A stretch of DNA of 7,545 bases from an uncultured Porphyromonadaceae bacterium (lineage in GTDB: Bacteria; Bacteroidota; Bacteroidia; Bacteroidales; Muribaculaceae): positions 1 to 7,545 of the forward strand of contig USGZ01000074.1 in assembly GCA_900554265.1 (NCBI GenBank), in the 5' to 3' direction. The notes below the pieces were generated by a model. That model was not told the DNA's origin, did not search any database, and saw nothing but the letters and a program-made list of their open reading frames with translations. Shown in pieces: positions 1-5,050 of this stretch. Within the stretch, counting starts at the first letter, position 1, and every line of letters begins with the position of its first letter. The position numbers and the translations under genes are program-made.

Positions 1-364
1 GGGGAGCCGTGAAGTAAGCCACGGTGATGCCCGCCGTGTCCGCCAGCCAGTCGGTCGGGTCGCCCTGGCGCACGCTCGTGAGATATGTCTGCGCCACTTC
101 GTCGCAGGCACCGGCGAGGCTGCAGCCCACAAAGAGCCACAGCAACGTCCTCCGCGTGAGCGCCCAGCCGGCGCGGCGGATGTCGAAGCAAAGCGCCCCG
201 AAGAGGCCGCCGAACATGATGGCGTGGATGAGCTTGTCCAGGTAGGGAATCGGCGGAAGCAGATCGGCGCCTTCAGGCTCGTCGTTGACAGTGGCGTAGA
301 CAATCAGCGCTACCACTATCATCGAGGGCCAGAAACGCCGGAAAAATGTCGATATGGAGTTCAT
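1..364 (-). CDS. VanZ-family integral membrane protein (3' end cut by window edge)
   Basis: The first 121 codons of a protein whose C-terminus lies beyond the left edge. Seen: residues 14-25 are hydrophobic (a membrane segment). DKLIH (43-47) is followed by a glycine-rich hydrophobic stretch (48-59), and another membrane segment spans about 74-86. The segment CDEVAQ (87-92) is followed by DWLADTAG (105-112). The order DK..H, then DE..Q, then D..aDt.G is the VanZ-like signature. Known: enterococcal VanZ gives low-level teicoplanin resistance; most VanZ-like proteins in Bacteroidota are small inner-membrane proteins of unknown role, and this one should not be read as a resistance gene. The ATG lies 2 nt after the TGA of the M23-like gene, with no promoter between, so the two are almost certainly co-transcribed and perhaps translationally coupled. 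That pairing suggests an envelope role, which is inference. Confidence 0.85.
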   Translation of the reverse strand, partial: MNSISTFFRRFWPSMIVVALIVYATVNDEPEGADLLPPIPYLDKLIHAIMFGGLFGALCFDIRRAGWALTRRTLLWLFVGCSLAGACDEVAQTYLTSVRQGDPTDWLADTAGITVAYFTAP

Positions 365-366
365 TG

Positions 367-1179
367 TCAGAATGCTATGTATTCGCGCGGGTTAAGTGAG
401 GTGCCGTTGTGCCAAAGCTCGAAAACCAGGGCCACGCGCGTGCTCGTATGGGCTATGCGCTGCGCCGCCTCGACGCGCTGGCCGCGCTCGACGAACACGT
501 CGCCCACGCCGCCGTAGATGCTCACGAAGTCGTTGGGATGTTGGATTACAATCGTCGAAGTACCGTCGGGACCGTTGTAGACGCCGGCAACCGTACCCTG
601 GTAGACCGACGAGACGGCCACGGCGCGGTGAGGATTGATGCTCAGGCCTCCTCCGGCAACGGGCGTCGTATGCGCTCCCGAACTCAGCGGCGGCACGAAG
701 ACCATGCCCTCGGCGGCGATGGGCGCCAGGACGGAGAGATTGAAGCGCGTCTGCTCGTCGTAGGCGCGCACGAAGGCGCGCTCGTTCTCGCCGGCGGCGG
801 GAAGCGTGTCGGTCGGCGCGGCCGTAACGGGGGCCTGGGCGTCGGTGTCGGTACTGTCGGGGTCCTCGCCGGAGAGGATGGCGCGGATATTGTCCGTGTA
901 CTGACGGTTGATACGGGCCACGCGCTCGAGCGAGTCCGCGCGCATGGTCGCCGTGATATACTGCGTGCGCAGGTCGCCGCTCATGCCGCCGGGAAGCAGC
1001 GAGCGCAGCGGCGTATAGGCCAGCACGACGTAAATCAGCGCGCACAGCGCTGCCAGACAGCCGGCCGACACCAGCCACATCGTCGTTCGCCCCATGCGGA
1101 GACTCCACACGCGGTTGAAAGTGTTTTCCGAGATAAAGTCCAGCCTGTATCTGCGGGGATTTCGTGGCCTGCCTTTCAT
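367..1179 (-). CDS. Membrane-anchored LytM/M23-like protein, probably without peptidase activity
   Basis: A 270-residue protein. It has a short basic cytoplasmic N-terminus (RPRNPRRYR), one membrane segment at about 34-55, a probably helical linker (66-102), a low-complexity D/T/A/P-rich stretch (103-130) and a C-terminal LytM (M23) fold at about 155-270. The layout matches a common Bacteroidales envelope M23 family. The fold is recognisable from QGTV (194-197), VIQHPN (211-216), the VERGQRVEAAQRI segment (230-242) and FELWHNG (253-259). The zinc ligands are not: the HxGxD site aligns to G176/S180, the Y.H motif reads YGG (222-224), and the final HLHFE reads ALVFE (250-254). It is therefore probably a non-catalytic scaffold or amidase activator of the EnvC/NlpD kind (inference). 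Start choice: an in-frame TTG at 1206 overlaps the promoter -7 box, so the ATG at 1179 is the credible start. It heads an operon with the VanZ-like gene. Confidence 0.85.
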   Translation of the reverse strand: MKGRPRNPRRYRLDFISENTFNRVWSLRMGRTTMWLVSAGCLAALCALIYVVLAYTPLRSLLPGGMSGDLRTQYITATMRADSLERVARINRQYTDNIRAILSGEDPDSTDTDAQAPVTAAPTDTLPAAGENERAFVRAYDEQTRFNLSVLAPIAAEGMVFVPPLSSGAHTTPVAGGGLSINPHRAVAVSSVYQGTVAGVYNGPDGTSTIVIQHPNDFVSIYGGVGDVFVERGQRVEAAQRIAHTSTRVALVFELWHNGTSLNPREYIAF

Positions 1180-1199
1180 AAAATCATCCAAAAAGTCCA

Positions 1200-1225
1200 G
1201 CCACAAAGTTACACAAAATTCGCGA
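1200..1225 (-). repeat. Short copy (26 bp) of the promoter-bearing direct repeat
   Basis: Matches the first 26 bp of the copy at 2791 with 2 mismatches (24/26) and diverges sharply after the shared TTCGCGA. It is the third occurrence of the element, so each MNT-HEPN module is bounded on both sides by a copy. Much of the shared sequence is the promoter core itself, so selection for promoter function explains part of the similarity. Confidence 0.6.
1204..1211 (-). promoter_or_regulatory. Probable promoter -7 box of the M23-like/VanZ operon
   Basis: On the minus strand this reads TAACTTTG, an exact match to the Bacteroidota -7 consensus TAnnTTTG. It lies 25 nt upstream of the ATG at 1179, giving a predicted leader of roughly 18 nt. 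No TTG is found 19 nt upstream (AGG is there instead), so the -33 element is weak or different. The box lies inside a short copy of the repeat that carries the toxin-antitoxin promoters. Confidence 0.6.
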
Positions 1226-1282
1226 GATATCCTCCCTTAGCCAGAAAGGAAAGGATTTCAAATCATATACGCTATCTGCATC

Positions 1283-1675
1283 CTATCTGCATAGCTGGAT
1301 GGCGCGGGTGATTGCTTCGTGTAGTGGGGGGATGCCGGTTTTTACTGCATCAAGTACAATGTCGGCGTCGAGTTCAAAATATCCGTGAGCAATCCGGTTG
1401 CGCATTCCGACTATGTCTATCCATGGTATGTCAGGAAAATTGGTGCTGAGAAAATCAGGCATAAGCCTGTTTATTCGATTGATACCTTCGCCTATTGCCG
1501 TGATAAGAGTGCAGTTGGCTGCCAGAAGCTGCATACCCCATGGAGATGAATAATAATCTTCCGATGTCTGAATGTTTTTATTCCATTCTATCAGATTTTC
1601 AATAGTTTCCAACACTGAGTTCAGTGTCAGGAGTATTCGCTCGTTGGGGCCTGTTTCAGAGTATCTTGATGGCAT
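1283..1675 (-). CDS. hepT: HepT-like HEPN-domain toxin, module 1
   Basis: A 130-residue, largely helical protein of the HEPN/DUF86 family. The diagnostic RX4HXY motif is R92...H97-G-Y99 (sequence RNRIAHGY), which forms the ribonuclease site in HepT toxins; the preceding PWIDIVGM (84-91) is the usual lead-in. Known: HepT proteins are RNases, and their partner MntA nucleotidyltransferases neutralise them by adding AMP to the tyrosine of this motif. All three key residues are present, so the toxin looks intact. The ATG at 1675 lies inside the end of the mntA-like gene (20-nt overlap, different frame), which implies one transcript and coupled translation. Family length is usually about 110-145 residues, so it is not truncated. 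No terminator is evident in the 76 nt before the M23-like gene's promoter. Activity of this particular protein is inferred from motif and context only. Confidence 0.88.
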   Translation of the reverse strand: MPSRYSETGPNERILLTLNSVLETIENLIEWNKNIQTSEDYYSSPWGMQLLAANCTLITAIGEGINRINRLMPDFLSTNFPDIPWIDIVGMRNRIAHGYFELDADIVLDAVKTGIPPLHEAITRAIQLCR

Positions 1676-1949
1676 CGCGTGTTATTTGGGTCAGGAATTG
1701 GGTCGAAAGGTGGGAGTGGCGCCGGATAAGGTCGACGGAGGTCTGGAGCAGATTCTCGAGGTATCTGTGAAGCGCTGTCAAGGCAAATATCTTAGGTGGC
1801 ATATCGACCAGGATGTCGATGTCGCTGTCAGGACCGTTTTCGCCTCGGGCAACCGAACCGAAGATGCACAATCCGGTCACCCCATATTCACGCTGAATAT
1901 AAGGCAGACTCTCGCGGAGCCGATTGATGCAATCTTTGGTATCACACAT
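1656..1949 (-). CDS. mntA: MntA-like minimal nucleotidyltransferase (antitoxin), module 1
   Basis: A 97-residue minimal nucleotidyltransferase. The active-site motif GSx10DxD is G31-S32...D43-I-D45 (GSVARGE...SDIDILVD), and a third likely metal-binding carboxylate is D73 in VDLI. Known: MntA antitoxins transfer AMP from ATP onto a tyrosine of the cognate HepT. Start choice: the open frame runs upstream to 2054, but the extra codons cross the promoter -7 box (2025-2032) and two inverted repeats. The ATG at 1949 gives the usual family length and puts the fold's first helix at the N-terminus. Its 3' end overlaps the HepT-like gene by 20 nt. Protein similarity to the module 2 nucleotidyltransferase is concentrated in the motif, so the two are diverged relatives rather than a recent duplication. 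Confidence 0.88.
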   Translation of the reverse strand: MCDTKDCINRLRESLPYIQREYGVTGLCIFGSVARGENGPDSDIDILVDMPPKIFALTALHRYLENLLQTSVDLIRRHSHLSTQFLTQITRDAIKIL

Positions 1950-1968
1950 ATGATGATTAATAATTGCG

Positions 1969-1984
1969 GCGGTTGCAAAACCGC
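1969..1984 (-). promoter_or_regulatory. Inverted repeat in the mntA-1 leader (proximal)
   Basis: A perfect 6-bp stem with a 4-nt loop; on the + strand it reads GCGGTT GCAA AACCGC. It ends 20 nt upstream of the ATG at 1949, so in the transcript it would form a hairpin close to the ribosome-binding region. There is no T-run after it, so it does not look like a terminator. Confidence 0.45.
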
Positions 1985-1993
1985 GAAATGTAG

Positions 1994-2013
1994 GGATGCA
2001 CGCTCGTGCATCC
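1994..2013 (-). repeat. Perfect 9-bp inverted repeat at the start of the mntA-1 leader
   Basis: GGATGCACG and CGTGCATCC are separated by 2 nt. The element begins about 12 nt downstream of the -7 box, essentially at the predicted transcription start. It could be an operator, a 5' RNA hairpin, or a copy of a short dispersed palindromic repeat: similar palindromes of the GGAYGCACG type followed by CTACA are, from memory, scattered in gut bacterial genomes. Module 2 has nothing equivalent. Confidence 0.6.
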
Positions 2014-2020
2014 GCCCTGC

Positions 2021-2076
2021 GCCACAAAGATACGCAAAATCCTTGATTACGCAATTGTTTTGTCCGTCAGAAGGTG
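2021..2076 (-). repeat. 56-bp direct repeat, copy A (promoter of module 1)
   Basis: Aligns without gaps to 2791-2846 with 4 mismatches (2041, 2043, 2044 and 2067), so 52 of 56 positions match. Identity stops abruptly at both ends. It contains the entire predicted promoter plus 22 nt beyond the -33 element, which core promoter constraint alone does not readily explain. Confidence 0.9.
2025..2054 (-). promoter_or_regulatory. Promoter of MNT-HEPN module 1
   Basis: Read on the minus strand: TTG (2054-2052), a 19-nt spacer, then TATCTTTG (2032-2025), matching the Bacteroidota -33/-7 pattern. The predicted start near 2018 gives a leader of about 70 nt before the ATG at 1949, with two inverted repeats in it. 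There is no terminator between this promoter and the upstream module, so some readthrough from module 2 is possible. Confidence 0.75.
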
Positions 2077-2109
2077 AAGGTGGCTTCTCGAATAAGGAAA
2101 AGATGAATC

Positions 2110-2460
2110 TCAGACTCCCTCTTTGCCGAGGTATTTCTTCAGAATAGGAATTATATCGGGTATGTCATTCTGAATAACATCCCAAAGCACTTCAGGGCTG
2201 ATTGAAAAATAACCGTGTACCAGAAGATGGCGCATGCCGATTATTTCTTTCCAGGGCAAATCCTGGTGAGTATTTCTGAATTCGAGAGTAATCTTGTAGG
2301 CGGCTTCTCCAAGTATCTCAGTCATTTTGGTGAGGCCGTAAAACAGAATGCGGTCGTTCAGGATATCATCATACGAATGGCTTAATCTTGCTTCCTGGAG
2401 ATTCTGAGCCATTTCGAGCATATGCTCAAGCCTTCCTTTATCGCGTAAGGGCTCTCTCAT
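2110..2460 (-). CDS. hepT: HepT-like HEPN-domain toxin, module 2
   Basis: A 116-residue HEPN/DUF86 protein. The RX4HXY site is R77...H82-G-Y84 (RHLLVHGY), preceded by LPWKEIIGM (68-76). It has the same helical layout as the module 1 protein, with clear similarity around LPW..I(I/V)GMR....HGYF but much less elsewhere, so the two toxins are distant relatives. Catalytic arginine and histidine and the modifiable tyrosine are all present, hence probably functional. The start ATG at 2460 lies inside the nucleotidyltransferase gene (23-nt overlap), the same arrangement as module 1. The N-terminus RLEHMLEMAQ (10-19) fits the first helix of DUF86 proteins, supporting this start. It ends 34 nt before the repeat that carries the module 1 promoter, with no terminator hairpin visible in between. 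Confidence 0.88.
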   Translation of the reverse strand: MREPLRDKGRLEHMLEMAQNLQEARLSHSYDDILNDRILFYGLTKMTEILGEAAYKITLEFRNTHQDLPWKEIIGMRHLLVHGYFSISPEVLWDVIQNDIPDIIPILKKYLGKEGV

Positions 2461-2755
2461 AAATCAGAATTTTGTCGTTGTCGATGCCTGGACGGGCGAA
2501 TTCCTTTACTCCACGGATATCGATCAGATCTACACGGCGCCCCAGAAGTTCGGAAAGATCCATCAGCATACCGCCCATTTTAAATAGCGATACAATGCCG
2601 CCGGATGTGTCGTAATCCACAAGAATATCAATGTCGCTTTCCGGCGTTTCCTCGCCGCGCGAGCATGAGCCGAAAAGCCACGCACGCGAAATCGGCTTAT
2701 CCTGAAAATAATTCCGGATTGAGGGCAGAAGTTCAAAAATATTTTTGCTTATCAT
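2438..2755 (-). CDS. mntA: MntA-like minimal nucleotidyltransferase (antitoxin), module 2
   Basis: A 105-residue minimal nucleotidyltransferase. GSx10DxD is G29-S30...D41-I-D43 (GSCSRGE...SDIDILVD), and the third carboxylate is D76 in RRVDLIDI. It should neutralise the adjacent HepT-like toxin by AMPylating its RX4HXY tyrosine (known for characterised MntA-HepT pairs; inferred here). The segment between the motif and the third carboxylate (about 46-75) differs from the module 1 enzyme, consistent with separate toxin specificities. The ATG at 2755 is about 33 nt downstream of the predicted transcription start, in an AT-rich context (TTAAAT before the ATG) without a clear Shine-Dalgarno, as is usual in Bacteroidota. 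It overlaps the toxin gene by 23 nt. Confidence 0.88.
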   Translation of the reverse strand: MISKNIFELLPSIRNYFQDKPISRAWLFGSCSRGEETPESDIDILVDYDTSGGIVSLFKMGGMLMDLSELLGRRVDLIDIRGVKEFARPGIDNDKILIYERALTR

Positions 2756-2790
2756 ATTTAATAGAGTGCAGATATGGATGTTTCCTCAGT

Positions 2791-2846
2791 GCCACAAAGA
2801 TACGCAAAATTCGCGATTACGCAATTGTTTTGTCCGGCAGAAGGTG
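2791..2846 (-). repeat. 56-bp direct repeat, copy B (promoter of module 2)
   Basis: Partner of 2021-2076 (52/56 identical), 770 bp away in the same orientation. Its far end lies 2 nt from the A-run of the gdhA terminator hairpin. Its near half also matches the 26-bp copy at 1200-1225. Confidence 0.9.
2795..2824 (-). promoter_or_regulatory. Promoter of MNT-HEPN module 2
   Basis: Read on the minus strand: TTG (2824-2822), a 19-nt spacer, then TATCTTTG (2802-2795). The geometry is identical to the module 1 promoter. The predicted start near 2788 gives a short leader of about 33 nt to the ATG at 2755, without the inverted repeats found in module 1. Confidence 0.75.
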
Positions 2847-2848
2847 TG

Positions 2849-2886
2849 AAAAAGGACGGACCTTTGGCGAGGTCCGTCCTTTTTTT
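2849..2886. terminator. Bidirectional intrinsic terminator downstream of gdhA
   Basis: A perfect GC-rich stem, GGACGGACC (2854-2862) with GGTCCGTCC (2871-2879), and an 8-nt loop. It is flanked by 5 A on the left and 7 T on the right, so each strand ends the hairpin in a T-run (T5 on minus, T7 on plus). It lies 25 nt after the gdhA stop and separates gdhA from the toxin-antitoxin block. Confidence 0.88.
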
Positions 2887-2911
2887 GGTGTGGTTGTATG
2901 AGTTGGGGTAA

Positions 2912-4249
2912 TTAGCAGACGCCTTCGCCCATCATGGCGTTGGCGACTTTCATGAAGCCGGCGATGTTGGCGCCCTTCATGTAGTTGATGTAGCCGTCGG
3001 GCTCTACACCGTACTGGAGGCACTGGCTGTGGATGTCGCTCATGATGGTGTGCAGTTTCTGGTCGACTTCCTCGGCGCTCCACTGCAGGTGGATTGCGTT
3101 CTGGCTCATTTCGAGGCCGGAGGTGGCCACGCCGCCGGCGTTTACGGCCTTGCCGGGAGCGTAGGTGGTGCGGGAAGCGATGAATGCGTCGATGGCTTCG
3201 GGGGTGCAGCCCATGTTGCTGACCTCGGCTACCATCTCGACACCGTTGGCAATCAGGGCCTTGGCGTCGTCGCCGTTAAGCTCGTTCTGGGTAGCGCAGG
3301 GCAGGGCGATGTCGACTTTCTGTTCCCAGGGCTTCTTGCCGGCGAAGAACTTGCTGCCGGGGAAGCGTTCGGCGTAGGGAGCGACGATGTCGTTGCCGGA
3401 AGCGCGGAGTTCGAGCATGTAGTTGATTTTCTCGGGGTTTAGGCCTTCCTCGTCGAGGATGTAGCCGTCGGGGCCGGAGATGGTCACTACCTTGGCGCCG
3501 AGTTCGGTGGCCTTCAGGGCTGCGCCCCATGCCACGTTGCCGAAGCCGGAGATGGCGATGCGTTTGCCCTTGATGGTGTCGTTGCGCTGCTGGAGCATGC
3601 TCTGAACGAAGTAGAGGGCGCCGAAGCCGGTAGCCTCGGGACGGATGCGGCTACCGCCGAATTCGAGGCCCTTGCCGGTGAATGTGCCGTCGTGCTGGTT
3701 GACAAGGCGCTTGTACATGCCGTACATGTAGCCGACTTCGCGGCCGCCTACGCCGATATCGCCGGCGGGAACGTCGCGGTCGGGACCGAGGTTCTTCCAC
3801 AGGCCGAGGATGAAGGCCTGGCAGAAGCGCATGATCTCACGGTCGCTCTTGCCGCGGGGCGAGAAGTCGGAGCCGCCCTTGGCGCCGCCCATGGGCAGGG
3901 TGGTCAGGGCGTTCTTGAAGGTCTGCTCGAAGCCGAGGAACTTGAGGATGGAGAGGTTGACGGATGCGTGGAAGCGGATGCCGCCCTTGTACGGGCCGAT
4001 GGCGTTGTTGAACTGAACGCGGTAGCCGATGTTGTTCTGAACCTCGCCCTTGTCGTCGATCCAGGTGACGCGGAAGGTTACGATGCGGTCGGGCTCGACC
4101 ATGCGTTCTACGATTTTGTTACGTTCGAATTCGGGGTGCTGGTTGTAGACGTCCTGAACGCACATCAGCACTTCCTTCACGGCCTGGAGGTATTCCTTTT
4201 CGCCGGGGTGTTTGGCTTCCAGGGAAGCCATTATGTTATTGATATCCAT
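2912..4249 (-). CDS. gdhA: NAD(P)-type glutamate dehydrogenase
   Basis: A 445-residue hexameric-type glutamate dehydrogenase, which interconverts 2-oxoglutarate plus ammonia and glutamate in the cytoplasm; in gut Bacteroidales it is a main ammonia-assimilating enzyme. The glutamate-binding domain comes first: GPYKGGIRFH (85-94) and LPMGGAKGGSDF (118-129, catalytic lysine K125), then PAGDIGVGGREVGYM (161-175). The Rossmann domain has SGFGNVAWGAA (234-244), and the C-terminal part has NAGGVATSGLEMSQN (370-384). The length is normal for the short bacterial form. Cofactor preference (NADPH or both NADH and NADPH) cannot be decided by eye. Start choice: the frame runs 11 codons further upstream, but MDINNIM matches the usual N-terminus of Bacteroidales homologues. 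No Shine-Dalgarno is seen. It has its own promoter and terminator and appears monocistronic. Confidence 0.96.
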   Translation of the reverse strand: MDINNIMASLEAKHPGEKEYLQAVKEVLMCVQDVYNQHPEFERNKIVERMVEPDRIVTFRVTWIDDKGEVQNNIGYRVQFNNAIGPYKGGIRFHASVNLSILKFLGFEQTFKNALTTLPMGGAKGGSDFSPRGKSDREIMRFCQAFILGLWKNLGPDRDVPAGDIGVGGREVGYMYGMYKRLVNQHDGTFTGKGLEFGGSRIRPEATGFGALYFVQSMLQQRNDTIKGKRIAISGFGNVAWGAALKATELGAKVVTISGPDGYILDEEGLNPEKINYMLELRASGNDIVAPYAERFPGSKFFAGKKPWEQKVDIALPCATQNELNGDDAKALIANGVEMVAEVSNMGCTPEAIDAFIASRTTYAPGKAVNAGGVATSGLEMSQNAIHLQWSAEEVDQKLHTIMSDIHSQCLQYGVEPDGYINYMKGANIAGFMKVANAMMGEGVC

Positions 4250-4268
4250 AACTTGGAATTTTATGTTT

Positions 4269-4284
4269 CGGTGTCTTTGCACCG
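4269..4284 (-). promoter_or_regulatory. Small hairpin in the gdhA leader, start-proximal
   Basis: CGGTG and CACCG form a 5-bp stem with a 6-nt loop, ending 19 nt upstream of the gdhA ATG. Too short to be called a regulatory element without conservation data. Confidence 0.3.
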
Positions 4285-4331
4285 GACTTATAGATTTGGT
4301 TAACTTTAGTTATGTTTCAATTTGCAATTGC

Positions 4332-4351
4332 GGAGTGTCGGCTGATACTCC
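4332..4351 (-). promoter_or_regulatory. Hairpin at the 5' end of the gdhA leader
   Basis: On the minus strand GGAGTATC and GACACTCC pair with one A-C mismatch around the loop AGCC (7 pairs). The predicted transcription start is about 4352, so this stem would form at the extreme 5' end of the mRNA, where it could protect against decay. Confidence 0.4.
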
Positions 4352-4358
4352 TGCACGG

Positions 4359-4388
4359 CAAAGATAGTAACAAAAAACAAACCTGCAA
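4359..4388 (-). promoter_or_regulatory. gdhA promoter
   Basis: Minus strand: TTG (4388-4386), a 19-nt T-rich spacer, then TATCTTTG (4366-4359). This is the same spacing and -7 sequence as the toxin-antitoxin promoters. The predicted leader to the ATG at 4249 is about 100 nt. It is divergent from the Nudix promoter; the gap between the -33 element here and the Nudix -7 box is about 60 nt. Confidence 0.7.
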
Positions 4389-4451
4389 TCATTTTCCGAA
4401 GAAATTTCGTCGGCCGCAGCCGTTTTACGCGGTCGGAGCGGGATTTTTGCG

Positions 4452-4459
4452 TAATTTTG
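4452..4459 (+). promoter_or_regulatory. Probable -7 box of the Nudix hydrolase gene
   Basis: TAATTTTG matches TAnnTTTG, within the context TTTTGCG before and TAGCC after, which resembles the core of the repeats on the other strand. It lies 30 nt upstream of the ATG at 4490. No TTG lies at the 19-nt position; a TTTT at 4423-4426 is too far for a good -33. Confidence 0.55.
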
Positions 4460-4489
4460 TAGCCAAAACAGAAAGTTTTTAAGGTTAGC

Positions 4490-4990
4490 ATGAGATTCAG
4501 ATTTTGTCCTGATTGCGGAAAGAAGTTGTCGGCCAGGGATTTGGGCGACGACAAGGACGTTCCCTGGTGCGACGGGTGCTCGAAGCCGTGGTTCGACATA
4601 TTCCCGACCTGCGTGATCGCGCTTGTCCACGACGGAGCCGGCCGCGTCCTGCTGCTGCGTCAGGGCTATATCTCGCGGCAGTACGCGAATCTGGTCAGCG
4701 GCTACATGAAGCCCGGCGAGAGCGCCGAGGAGGCCGCCGCCCGCGAGATTGCCGAGGAGACGGGCCTGGAAGTCCGCAGCCTCGAATTCGCCGGGTCCTA
4801 CTGGTTCGAGCGCAAGGGCTTGCTGATGATAGGCTTTTTCGCCGAAGTCGCTCCCGGCGAGCCGCGGATTTCCGTCGAGGTGGACTCGGCGGAGTGGGTG
4901 GCTGCGCGGGAAGCTCCTGCGATGGTGCATCCGGCCGGGTCGGTGTCGAACGCTCTCTGCACCGCTTTCGCCGCCAAACTGAATCATTGA
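4490..4990 (+). CDS. Zinc-ribbon Nudix hydrolase (NudC-like architecture)
   Basis: A 166-residue protein. An N-terminal zinc ribbon has C6-x2-C9 and C27-x2-C30, followed by a Nudix domain with a perfect Nudix box, Gx5Ex7REUxEExGU, from G71 to L93 (G71, E77, R85-E86, E89-E90, G92). The enzyme should hydrolyse a nucleoside diphosphate linked to some group X, using Mg2+ bound by the box glutamates, in the cytoplasm. Zinc ribbon plus Nudix is the core of NudC (NADH pyrophosphatase / RNA de-NADding). However, the SQPWPFP signature that defines NudC just after the box is not there: the equivalent place reads GSYWFERKGLLMIGF (102-116). It also lacks NudC's N-terminal domain. Substrate is therefore open. 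AAGG at 4481-4484, five bases before the ATG, is a plausible ribosome-binding site. It is divergent from gdhA; the dacB gene downstream has its own promoter. Confidence 0.9.
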   Translation: MRFRFCPDCGKKLSARDLGDDKDVPWCDGCSKPWFDIFPTCVIALVHDGAGRVLLLRQGYISRQYANLVSGYMKPGESAEEAAAREIAEETGLEVRSLEFAGSYWFERKGLLMIGFFAEVAPGEPRISVEVDSAEWVAAREAPAMVHPAGSVSNALCTAFAAKLNH

Positions 4991-5050
4991 ATACATCCGA
5001 TAATTCCAAAGAAAGCGTGCCCCGGGATTGAGATGCCCGCATCGTCGATT

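Noticed and set aside
1180..1206. TTG start nine codons upstream for the M23-like protein
   Set aside because: The TTG is part of the TAACTTTG promoter box, so it would not be in the transcript.
1272..1292. Tandem CTATCTGCAT repeat, two units at 11-bp spacing, at the end of hepT-1
   Set aside because: Only two units, partly coding; too little to call a functional repeat.
409..1311. 300-codon open frame on the plus strand opposite the M23-like gene
   Set aside because: Arginine- and histidine-rich translation with no domain; a shadow of GC-rich codons in the real minus-strand gene, and it crosses that gene's promoter.
1950..2054. N-terminal extension of the module 1 nucleotidyltransferase
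   Set aside because: It would have to be translated from upstream of the promoter -7 box and through two inverted repeats; the ATG at 1949 gives the family's normal length.
1200..2846. CRISPR array or integron attC series
   Set aside because: Only three copies, 770-820 bp apart with genes between, no short spacers, no integrase in the window, and the repeat is not itself palindromic.
3692..4303. 203-codon open frame antisense to gdhA
   Set aside because: Alanine- and valine-rich mirror of a strongly conserved enzyme gene; no independent support.
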